Assembly: GCA_016801885.1 (NCBI GenBank)
Contig: CM028889.1
Location: 7,047,501 to 7,111,500 of the forward strand
Source: Toxotes chatareus
Lineage: Eukaryota; Chordata; Actinopteri; Toxotidae
DNA length: 64,000 nucleotides
Direction of reading: 5' to 3'
Positions 11,063-21,940 of the stretch are shown in pieces; positions within the stretch are counted from its first letter, which is position 1, and the number at the start of each line of letters is the position of its first letter. The notes below the pieces were generated by a model. It saw nothing but the letters and a program-made list of their open reading frames with translations, searched no databases and was not told the DNA's origin. The translations under genes were made by a program, and so were the position numbers.

Positions 11063-14000
11063 TTGTAAAACTGTGTCACTTAATACCAATGATGAGTGTT
11101 TCTAACAGTTAGTTGCATTTTTGCTACACACAATATCAGCTCACCAAATGTGTCCCAAAGTCTTCTTCTAGCAGTGGTATCTGACAAAGCCATATACAGT
11201 GTCTAGGGAGAACAATGCCAGTCTGGAGCTGATTTATGAGGAAAGGTTAGACAGATTCTTTTCTTGCAAAACATGAACAAAATACTAATAGTTCAAATGC
11301 AGTGTTTACAGAAGTGTTTAGAGCTGTGTTCTGTCTGCAAAATGTTACAGAAATAGCTGGAGGCAATGTGGCAGATTTGTATTTCACCCAAAGCAGCTTC
11401 ACTCATTTCATCACGGTCATTGCCAGGTCAATCTCTCTCAAGCTACTGGTTGCTGTTTGATTAGGGTTACTGTTATAGTTCTTTTTATGCTCCTATCACT
11501 TTAATACTCACAGTGCTGTGTGTTAGAACAAGTTCTTGGTGTTTTAACAAAGCAGAGTGACACATTTACAAGACCTACACTAATAGGTGTTCAAACCTAA
11601 AAGATAGTTAAAAGATAAAATACAATCAAGGATATTCACTTTGAGTCATGCATGAGTTTGAAGGCTTAACCAAAACCTGGAAGGTTTTCACAGGGAAGAC
11701 ATTTTATAGTCTGTCTAGATGATCACAATGTAAAAAACAGAACTACATTTATTGTCAACAATACCTAAAGTATTGATATTGCTACTTATAAGTCTTGATT
11801 TCCGTATCAATACTCCATAGGATCAATGGATTGCCTCATGTTTGGATCACATTCTGGTTAAATAAACACTTCTTAATACATGCACCCTTTGCTTCTTTCT
11901 GTGCATGTATACAAATATTAATACAATGAACAATTAGCCACTTACCATAAAAAACTATCATGTTTTTACAAGCATGTGTTTCTGTAATGACCAAGGAAAG
12001 AAGTGCTTCTGGCAAATCATTTGGTGGTGATGAACGTGTATTCAGCTGAAACCTCTTAATGATGATACATTCATTTTACAAATCATGACACACTGCTCTG
12101 CCGCACCTGTGCATTAAGTTTTTAATAATAACATATTATTCAAAGCAGCAAAAGTAAACCCAGGTTCAACACGCATTTTTGCTGCACAGCATTAACACCG
12201 TGGTTTTTGGATTTATTGTGAATGACACAGTGGCCTTATATATATAATGAACTTTATCAGACTTTGCCAGTTGATTTAAATATGCACTGAGCTGGGATAT
12301 CAGTCTTGCAAATGAGACTGGGACATACCTTTCATTAACTGAGTACAGATTACCACACATCCATCTCATGCACAGTGACTTATTGCAAGGCACTGTTTTC
12401 CACAACCTTCACTTTTTTTTTCTTTTAACGCAACAAAAGTATTCCCACTAATTTAAATTCTTTTTATAATTGCCATGATTTGTATGAAGTTTATTAGACT
12501 CTTACAGAAGACCTCCAGATTGTGTTGTATGTAATTTAAGAGTTCTTTAGTTTCAAAATTTACACTTCATTCAGCCTCATAAAACCTCAGTATATTTCCT
12601 CAACCTGCCTCCCTCTCATCCTGTCTGCCAGTATGCTGGCCAGCCTGGCCTCTGCAGTAGATAGCAGTCTTTATTCCAACAAATCTCAGACAAAAGGCCG
12701 CTGAGAGCACCATGTCTGGCACCGCAGGCACTATGGGCTTCCTGTAATATTGCATCACATTAGCCATAATAAACTCGAACTCAGCTAATCTTGGAATAGC
12801 GTGCAGAACACATTTACATACAGACAGGCAGGAAGAAGAACACACTCTAACATATGGAAGCCCACACAAACGTATGATGGCGTTATATTTTCTCCGTAAC
12901 TGGCAATGTTTCCCTCACCCACACTATTGTCAGGGAAATTAGCATGGCTCCGACAGTAAGTTTCCAGTGGATTTTCTGAGCCACAGAAAGACAGAGAAGA
13001 AAAAAAATACAGAAAAAGAAAAGCATTGTGCTGAGTGGAGAGACAAATTGAACAGGTGCAAATATTGCACACAAAGAGGCCAAACAGAGAAGCCAGTGTC
13101 AAGCACATGGAGGCGTTTGAGTGAGAGCAGAAATATTTAGAAGGCTAAAAACAGTGGTGGCACTTAGACTCCACATCCATCACTGAGGAGACTGCTGTGT
13201 TTGTCCAAAGGAGAGGACTGTGTGGGTGTGAGCAGACTGCAAAGTTAGCTGGTTAGGTGGCTGGCCAGGAGACGAAAATCCTGTGGATTTGACACACACG
13301 TACACATGTGCGCACACACTAGTGCAGTGTATGAGCCTTTCCAATATGATGGATAAAACTGCTGGACAGTTAGGTAGGCAGAAATGATAACAGCCACAAA
13401 GAATTTTAGATATTTTAATCAGTTAAAAAAGAAAAAAAAAAAAAAATGCAATACGCATAATAGTAATGCAGCAGTCTGGTTGTTAGCTCTTGAACGAAGG
13501 AATGGTATTTTAATGCCAGTCCAAGAGATCTTCTAATAAGAAAGAAAACAAAATCACATTTGTTGCAATTACTGATTGTATCAGCAAAATGTTTACCCCC
13601 AGTTTCCCTACAACATACACTTATACCTTGAGTACTCAACATTTTTTGTGGTTCTGTTGAGCAGTTACTACTGGACCTTGTGGAGCATGTGAGTTTTCAT
13701 TCCCAGTCATTTGCTCCTTTGATGTACTTGGCAAGACTTCCCCAAACAAACGTCACAGATTTCAATTAAAATTTTTCAAAAAAGTTTGGAAATGGATAAA
13801 AGAAAAAGGCTTTCAGTTTTCCTGCAGATTGTGCTATGAAGCAGCCATTTATGAATCTGAATCACGTTTTTTTGTTCCAACTGAAAAAAAATCATCCATA
13901 CACATAAAGTGCATATAAAATGTTTGAATCAACCAAAAAAAGAACCCAAAATTGGTTAGTTTTTTATATGCCTTACCATTTTCAAATGATTGGCATCTTT

Positions 14001-16233
14001 TTCTAAGTACATATCATATATTTGACATCATAGTATCAAAGTCACTAAAGCCTAAAATTTCTGATATTAGTTTGTATTTTAGTGAAAGCATGAATTCTGT
14101 TTTACTACCAGACTCAAGCTGTTACTTCACTTTCCAGAAGGTCTCTGAAATGTCACTGCCTTCAGTACTGAATGCCTGAGCTCTGACTGGTGCCATTTGT
14201 TGGGCTACAGCAGCTTAGTGCCTTTAAAGGTTTCTGCTTCCCTGGATCTGTTCCAAAGATGTCAGTGTTAACATATAATGCCAAAAGGTTTCAAACCTGC
14301 AGGTCGGGACCCACATGGGAGTCTCTTCCATTTTGGTTTGTTCCCCTGCATTAGCATCTAGAATACCCTTTATGGTCAGTTTTATTAGCTGGAATGAATT
14401 ATTTTGTTTTTTGGACTGGAGTTTTTGGAGTTAAATCTTGATAACACACATTTTTGGTGCAGCTCATGACATGTGTCACCAAGCTGACACTGCCCTCAGC
14501 AAAAAAAACCTTATTGTCATTTGTTAAAATTTGAAAAAATTACCTGCCAGCAATAAAGGCTGGTTTTCAACATTACGCTGATCTTTCCCGCACCGAATAT
14601 TCTGGGTTGTCTTTGACAGACCAGTAGGCAAAAAATAGCTCAGTTAAATGGCCATTTTGAAGGCACTGACAAGTTTTGTTACTTATACTTGTTACTTTTA
14701 GGACCAAAAACAGAGAAAAACTTGGATTTTCACCTGATGGGCCCATTAAAGATTATGCAACTCCAATTACAGCCTTTTGCTTTGATACAGGAGGTTTGGA
14801 TTAGTTCTATTTCACAGATACTGTTTTTGTGTTGTTTCTACTACTTTAAGAAGAAACATTCTCTCAAATCATTCCCCTCACCTTCTATCTGTGCTTTTAA
14901 TTCATTTTTAATCCAGCTTTGCCTGCATGGGGACATTGGCATCTTAGTATAATGTCATTACCTTCAAATGTTATATTACTAAAAACCATGGGGGAGAGAA
15001 TGAATCATTGTCACTGAGCTTTCTGGATCCTTTAAGGAAGGAGGAGAGACAATATCCCTCCTTGACATTCGATGAATAATCTACTCTCCCTGAACAGGGT
15101 GTCCTTGCTAGATAACAAAATGCCAGGCATGTCAAATCGGTGAGAAAATGACTGTCCAGCAGGGCACAACAGGCCAACAGCCAACACCACCACAAGGTTT
15201 CTATCACCATTCCCATCAAAAGATGCCTCCCCGCCCGGCTGGAGAGCCATGTGCCAACACTTCTGTTGCCTTCGAAGGCTCTTGGAGAGTGAGAGAAGGA
15301 GGGAGGAACTGTGCATCTCTCATAGTGATGGACGGAGTCGAAGTCTCTGCATAATGTTGAAGTCATTTTCACAGCATATGTTGCAGAAAATTACAGCTGC
15401 CTGGTGTGAAGACTGGTTGACTGTGCACCACTGTATCTTATAAAATATGGGTGAATTTGTGCATGTGTGCTTGCATGTGATGAGAAAATTTAATTTTGAT
15501 GGGTTTACGAAGTTCTTCTCATCATCACCAGTGTTTTCACTTTGTTTTTGTTTTTCTTAATCTTATGAAGTAGCTTCCACGTACATAAAACATTAAAATG
15601 TACCAGAATCAGTGATTGATGATTGAGTTCTATCTGCCACTTCCAACTCTATACAAATGGTTCACCTCACTTAATTTTATATGGCAAAAGGAAAACATCT
15701 TAGAGATACACAGAGAAAAGAGACCTTTTCTGTGACAATAAATAAATAGGTTTCTGTACTTGTCACCTTGATGTGTGTTTTACCCAGGTATTTCTGCCAT
15801 TAGTTTCGACATAGTGCATCGAACAACCATGGAGGGAAGAAGCTTAATGAGCTCTTTGTCTTACTCAATTTTCAGGTCCTATACAATGCCTTTTTTATCT
15901 CCAACTTTCTTATTTGCTGCATTGTAAAGTGGTTCTGCTTTTTGGCTTGCTATTTCTACAAATAATGAAATAACTACTGCACAATCCCCCCAGGAAAATG
16001 AGCCGTGTTTGTTTTCTAAATAGAGCTTACTCATTATTTATTCTGTTATTTATTTGTTCTATGCTGTTATCGCTTGATACCGAGGGTGTAGTGGTAAATA
16101 ATTATGGGTAAATTATGATCATCACAGGGCAAAATAACCACAAGTATAAGCAAAGATTAGTTCTTTTTTTCTAGGAAACTTTTTTTTTTCTTAAAAGACC
16201 CAATCCTCATGTAACTTCAACAGCAAGTTCATA
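11063..16233. other. Unique non-coding sequence, mostly featureless
   Basis: No gene, RNA or clear transposon was seen in this 5.2-kb stretch. It includes an A-rich run at 13427-13446, a CA-rich patch at about 13291-13320, and a higher-complexity block at 12600-13130 with several overlapping short minus-strand frames that resemble no known protein. The block at 15020-15330 is also compositionally complex. Either could be conserved non-coding DNA, but the sequence alone cannot show it. Confidence 0.4.
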
Positions 16234-16785
16234 CACTGAAAAAAATGTTTTGTTGAATTTACTCAATTTTAATGTTGAAAGTGGTTGCACGCAATACATT
16301 CATCTAAATCTAGACATATTTTTTAAGTTGGCTGTACTTAATATTTTTGAGTAATTTCAAATAAATTATGCAAGTAGTTTCAGCACAAAAATTTTGAGTA
16401 TTTGTTCTAACTAATTCTAACTAAGCCCATGTTTAATTTACTTAAATTCATTATGTAATTCATATATTGTGGTTAGCTAATTTGTTATTGTGCTTTAAAT
16501 TAAATTGTTTTATTCTACATATGTAAAATATTTTGATTCAATTCACAATTTTATTTAAAACAATCAAAATGTATATGTAGATGTGGGGGTGGCCGAGAAA
16601 CCCTGTATACAACAGTGAGTTGTGGAGTGTGGAGCAATTCCCAATTCCATTTTATTTGAAATAAAATGGAGTCTTGTTCAAAAACTCCACAGTAAAAAAT
16701 GCACATTGGGCCAACCAGAAAGATAAAAGTAAGTAAAAAGGGGGGAAAAAAATTCTCAGGAGCACTTCTCAAGAAGAATCAAAAT
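16234..16785 (+). repeat. Left terminal inverted repeat arm of foldback element
   Basis: This arm is about 552 bases, AT-rich in its outer two thirds and less so toward the centre. It pairs with 17484-18024. Short open frames in it, such as one reading minus from 16772, are incidental. Confidence 0.85.
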
Positions 16786-17404
16786 AATACAGAAGACAAC
16801 AAAAGAACAAAAGAATTCTCTCTAAACTGCTTTTCTGGCTATACCCTTAAAGTTTGGGCCCATGGCAGGAGCTATAATCTGGAGCTGTGTTCAGGAGCTG
16901 TGCTTCTCTCCTTTAGGCTCCGGCCACCACAGCCTCCTCACTTTTATACTGGTGGACTGCACCAAGAAATCAATATCAATTATCTCTTCCAGCACACTTA
17001 CAATAATCCCAATACTAAATAATATATTATCAAATAGAAGTTCAGTTAAACTTACTTTAAAAACACATATTTCTTTTTAAACAAGATACTTATACAGGTC
17101 ATTTCACCACAAAAGACAAAACACCCTTCCCACTCTACCACACTTGGTTTCTTCCCCTGTGAACCCCCCTATTTAACCAAATGGGCCGCTCCAGCCCAGG
17201 TTTGGCTGTTCCTGGTCTGACAGAGGAAGAAGTGCAACAAAGGAGACAGGTGAACATAAGTTAAATTCAATAAATCAAATACACAATCACAATGTGTCTT
17301 CTCTCCTTCACCCCCTCCTCCAAATGTTCATACCACACACATCACCACCAGCACTTCACACCAGGATCAACATTCGGATAAAATCTACCTGAGAAAGAGA
17401 ACAT

Positions 17405-17435
17405 GTAAGGCACATGTGTAGCACATGTGCCTTAC
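17405..17435. repeat. Perfect hairpin inside the foldback centre
   Basis: Two perfect 14-base arms (gtaaggcacatgtg and its reverse complement) are separated by three bases. It sits inside the unique centre of the foldback element, about 50 bases before the right arm. Confidence 0.95.
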
Positions 17436-17483
17436 TTTAGTGCACGGGGTCTCCCTGTGACAGTAGCATAAAACAATTTAATC

Positions 17484-18024
17484 ATTTTGATTCTTCTTGA
17501 GAAGTGCTCTTGAGAATTTTCTTTTTTGCTTACTTTTATCTTTCTGGTTGGCCCAATGTGCATTTTTTACTGTGAAGTTTTTGAACAAGACTCCATTTTA
17601 TTTGACATAATAAAATTAAATTGGGAATTGCTCCACACTGCCACAACTCATTGTTGGATACCGGGTTTCTCGGCCACCCCCACATCTACATATGCATTTT
17701 GATTGTTTGAAATAAAAATAAAACATATTTTACATGATGTAGAATAAATTTAATTTAAAGCACAATAACAAATTATGTAACCACAATATATGAATTACAT
17801 CATAAATTTAAGTAAATTAAACATGGGTTTAGTTAGAATTACTAAGGAAATACAAAAAAGTAACAAATACTCAGAATTTCCGTGCCAAATGTGCTTATAT
17901 AATTTATTTGAAATTACTAGTACAGCCAACTTAAAAAAATATGTCTAGATTTAGATGAATGTATTGCGTGCAACCACTTTCAACATTAAAATTAAGGAAA
18001 TTCAATGAAACATTTTTTTCAGTG
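17484..18024 (-). repeat. Right terminal inverted repeat arm of foldback element
   Basis: About 541 bases, the reverse complement of the left arm with small indels that account for the length difference. It ends in TCAGTG and is followed by TA. Confidence 0.85.
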
Positions 18025-21000
18025 TACCTCAACAAAACAGATTGTAAGTCTGTATGAGTCACTTTTCCAAAAGTGATTCATATAAGGGTTTCCTAATCAG
18101 GCGTATGTATTGTTGTATTGAATGATTAAAGTATGATTAAATTTAAGGTCAAGACTTTATTCCCCATTCACAAAATACACAGCTGTGAAAAAGCTTTCTG
18201 AGCCTCACATATTCCTGGAAATAGCTTTGTATTGTCAGAATTCAATTCATTAGGTCTGATACTGAACTGTGCATTTTATCATTTAACGAAAGCCTTGATC
18301 TTTCCCAAACCTTAACCAGTACTTTTGTTGCTGAAGCCTGGCCACAGGTGGGGCTCTGGATGTGAGCCCTGGCCTCTGGTGTGACAGTTTGCTTGGTACA
18401 GCTGCTACCGCCCCACCCCTTATTGACTTTGCTGCTACTAAAAAAAATGAAGTGTTTCCTTCATTCAAAAAATATGTTACCTCTGGACATAATCCAGCCA
18501 GCGATTATGTTTCCTACAAAATATATTTGCTGTTGCAGCTGAGTTGTATAGAAATGTAATTTCTAGGAAACCTGCATAAAGACTGACTGTAAGAGGTAGA
18601 TTAAACGAAGAAAATCCAAAGGTTTGATGCATTGCACTGCAGTTTTGTTGGCAACTTCATCACCACTATCAGCACATGAGTTGCTCCATACAAATGCTTT
18701 TCCTGACCTTGTATGCTTCCACCCTACAGGCAAAACCCTGCTTAATGCACATTGCCTCTGACACACTATCCTCCAGTGGTTTGACATCTTCCACACTAGA
18801 CCTATATAAAACCAGCAGAAATGGATAGGTCGGCAAACTTTGTCCTCTGTCTCAGCACGAACTGTCTTCAAGTGCCGCGTGATACCTTGGTTTTATGAAA
18901 TACAGATTCTGTTTTCCATTATGTACACCTCATGAAATGCAGCTCAACGAAACAGTAATCTTCTTTACTGAACATTCAATGAAATTATATGCTTTTGTAG
19001 ATGGAGCAAGGTAGTTCTTTTTCCTTCTTTTTTATTGCGTTGTCGTCAAACAATACTCTTTATTTGGCTTTCTCGAGTGCTTCCCTTTGCTGTCGTTTCT
19101 CTTCATATTAAATTAAATCAAAATGTCATGTCTTTTGCCGCAGTAATTACTTTGTAAAGTTTTTGACTTCCAAAGTAAATAAAAGTATCTCTCAGCAGCC
19201 TTTATTCCTCTCATATTTTTTATATATATATATGTATTATTTTCATAAGCAGCTTTCTTGGATTCTTGCCCCTGTGAAAAAAAGGCTGCCTTTTCACAGT
19301 GGCAGGTACTGTATTTCCCACTTGTTTGTAAGTGGTAGTTTCAACATTTGAAACTTACTGTTCACTTAAAGACAGAAATCCATTTTTAAAGCAGAAATTC
19401 AAATCATGCTCCACGGAATGTGCAGACCACAGTCAATATTGGAGAATTTCATGGTCAGGCATGTCTGCAGAAAATCTGTCAAAAGGGATAGAGATCCTTG
19501 GCATGGAGGGAAGAAGGTGTTAGAGCAGACAGATGTTATTAAATGTAGCAGTATAAGATGTAATTTATGTTGTACTCTGTGAGGAAGATTTGTATGTTTC
19601 TTACTGCATGGAAATCTTTAAATATGATGAGATGATGGTTGAAACACTGTATATGGAAATGCTAAATGACTGTACAACATTGATCAATGTGTTTTTTTTT
19701 TGTTTATGCATGCTAAGCTGTCACCGTTTAAAGTGGTTTCTGTGTCGGTAGCGCTGGGCCTGTTGTCTTCATTCTGTGTTACATGATTGCTTTGGACACC
19801 TGTTACAAGCCAAACGGTCGTGCTCTGTATATCTGCTTTTCCGACTCGAGTCTAGCTGAGATGTTTAAATGTTTCACCGGCCCCGCCCAGTCAGTTCCCA
19901 GCCAAATCCATTTCATCCTCTCTGCAAGCTCAGTTACAGACAGATAGATCCTTTCATCCCCCAAAGAGGTGCCCTGCGCTTCAGTGAAACAGCGTGACAG
20001 ACAAAAGCTTGGGGGGATGCTTGTGGCCAGCCCATGGTCTCATCTCCTATCCATAATCTAGCCTGCCTCTGCCATTGCAGATTACCTCCATGGAAACCAG
20101 CGGTGCTTGGCTGTGCTGGTGAGCTACTGGCAGCAATAGCAGCTGCATATGTAATGACACCGTCTGTCTCGTACTGACAGAACAAGATAAACATTCTCTT
20201 CTTCACAGACACATGCGAACATGTCTGCATGTTACCCAGAGTATTTGTTGCTGGGTGATTTTGAAGGTGAGAGCCAAAGGTTATCACGTTTCTGTGTGGC
20301 TGAAGGATCTAGTCCACCCATGGACGTAATCCGCACTTCCAAAGAGAAAGGGATTACTAGAGATGAAAAGATGTTGAATGAGAGATTTTAAAAGGGCTAT
20401 CAATGAGACCATATGTACAGAAAGGTTAGACTGAAATAGTGCTATTGCCTTCACACTTTATGGATAGATGTCAAATTTTGTTAAAGGCATGACATCAGTC
20501 AACCTACACAACATTTGATATTTTGACTAGAATGTAGTAGTGTGCTGTGACTTTTAAAAATAGGCAGAGAAGAACCAACTATAGAAAAGAATTAGGAGAT
20601 TTGCTGACAAGGTGTAATTTGCTTGGTTACTTGCAACAGCTAAGTCTTAGGAAGAAAAGATTATTGAATTAAATTTCTAACGCGTAAGTACAGTTTCCCC
20701 ACGCATCTGAGCATGAGTATAATGTATACAATATTACAACTGATCTCAGAGCGATGGAAGCTGCAACAAGGATCAAGACAAGCACACTTGCCTGTAGCTA
20801 GCTATAGACTGGCACCTGTCAAATATCCCAGGATTATTCACAATAAAAAAAAAAAAATGCCGCTCCCCGTCTGTCTGACAACCCTCAGCCTCTGTCAACA
20901 GGACATGGCCACGCCCATGAAAATGACAGAAACAATAGATGCAACGGCTGGTAGTCAATCTAGCTTCCAGAGACAGCAGCCCACTGTGGCCATAAGAGGG

Positions 21001-21174
21001 CAGTAAATTACAAGGTGAATGCAAACAGGCAATGACAGATTCCTCACGGGACTGACCATTGTAAGATGTCAGACGAAATATCACTTCCACTTCTGTATTG
21101 GTCTAATTGATGTCTATTTCTGGTTTCAGCTGGTCAAGCACTGCTTGCATTCCTTGCCCTGATGGTGCACCAAC
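18025..21174. other. Unique non-coding sequence, no gene recognised
   Basis: No gene or transposon was recognised. It contains a short (TA)n at about 19217-19233 and an A-run at about 20845-20857. The block at about 19960-20290 is high in complexity and GC relative to its flanks and has an open minus frame of 117 codons without family resemblance. It is a possible conserved non-coding element, unproven. Confidence 0.4.
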
Positions 21175-21940
21175 TGAGTTCTTGTTCCTCTTCTGTCTTC
21201 TCCCTTTCTCAATTTTCTTCTTCACTTTTTTGTTTTTTCTCATTTCCCTTTACTCCCCCCGCTTCTTCATCTTCTTAAGCTTTGTCTCCTTCTCTTCCTG
21301 GTCATTCCCTTCTCTTCTGTGAATCTTTTATTTTCTGTTCTCTCTCCTCTTCCTTCTGCTTTGTATCGTATCTTTTCACACCTCTCCCTCTTCTTCTTTT
21401 CCTCGTTATTCATTCCAATTTTTCTTCTTCTCGGAGTTGTTTTTTCCCTTCATCTCCTTTATCCTCTTTCTTTTCTTGTCTTTCTTGTGCTTTGTCTCTG
21501 TATCTTTCTCCTACCCCCTCCTCTTCTGTTCTTACACCTTCTTTTCCTTATTTCCTTTGTCTGTTTCTCCTTTCATTCTCCTTATATTTCTTTTCATTCA
21601 TTTCATTTTCTTTCTTGTTTTCTTTCTGTTTGTTTCCCCCCCCTTTCCTTCTCATCACTCTCCTTTTTACCTTTGTGTCCTTTTCCTTTTTTCCTCTCCT
21701 CTTTTCTTTGTTTCCTATTCCTATTCCTTCCTACCTTCTCATCCACTGTTACCTTTTCCTTACTCTATCTCTTCCTTGTCCTTATCTTTTTCTTTCATTT
21801 TCTTCTTTTCCTTTGTTTCCTTTTTCTTCCTTTTCCTATCTCTTTTGTATCTCTTTAGCTCTTGTCTGCTTCTTTTTTCTTATCCCTTTTTTCTTCAGTT
21901 TCCTTCCCTCTGTCCCCCTGTCATATTTTCCCCATGTTTT
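21175..21940 (+). repeat. Long pyrimidine-rich tract (C/T on plus strand)
   Basis: About 770 bases are almost all C and T on the plus strand; three sampled 60-base lines contain roughly 5 to 9 purines each. Units such as TTCCTTT, CTCTTC and TTTCTT recur without a fixed period. All three plus-strand frames stay open for long distances, giving Ser/Phe/Leu-rich frames of up to 258 codons starting at 21282, because every stop codon needs a purine. These are not genes. Such strand-asymmetric tracts can adopt triplex (H-DNA) structures and often vary in length. Confidence 0.9.

Larger units (their letters stand above)
16234..18024. mobile_element. Foldback-type DNA element with arms of about 0.55 kb
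   Basis: The left arm (16234-16785) is repeated in reverse complement as the right arm (17484-18024) along its whole length, with scattered mismatches and small indels. The ends are cactgaaaaaaatg and its complement cattttttTCAGTG, and both sides are flanked by TA (16232-16233, 18025-18026), a possible 2-bp target duplication. Landmarks pair in mirrored order, for example the ggccgagaaaccc block at 16593 with gggtttctcggcc near 17668. The central 0.7 kb has no transposase frame. This is a non-autonomous class II element. The CACTG ends with a TA duplication are compatible with PIF/ISL2EU-like or CACTA-like origins, and I cannot choose between them. The arms have diverged, so the insertion is not recent. 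Confidence 0.85.

Noticed and set aside
16551..17022. Open frames of 73 and 107 codons near the left arm of the foldback element.
   Set aside because: They lie in or overlap the inverted-repeat arm and centre of a non-autonomous element, and resemble no transposase.
18150..18175. A possible minus-strand LINE tail (ggggaataaagtc on the minus strand).
   Set aside because: Too short, with no tandem unit at its end and no upstream LINE sequence.
19934..20287. A 117-codon minus-strand frame in a relatively GC-rich block.
   Set aside because: No family resemblance. The block may be conserved non-coding DNA, but coding use is not supported.
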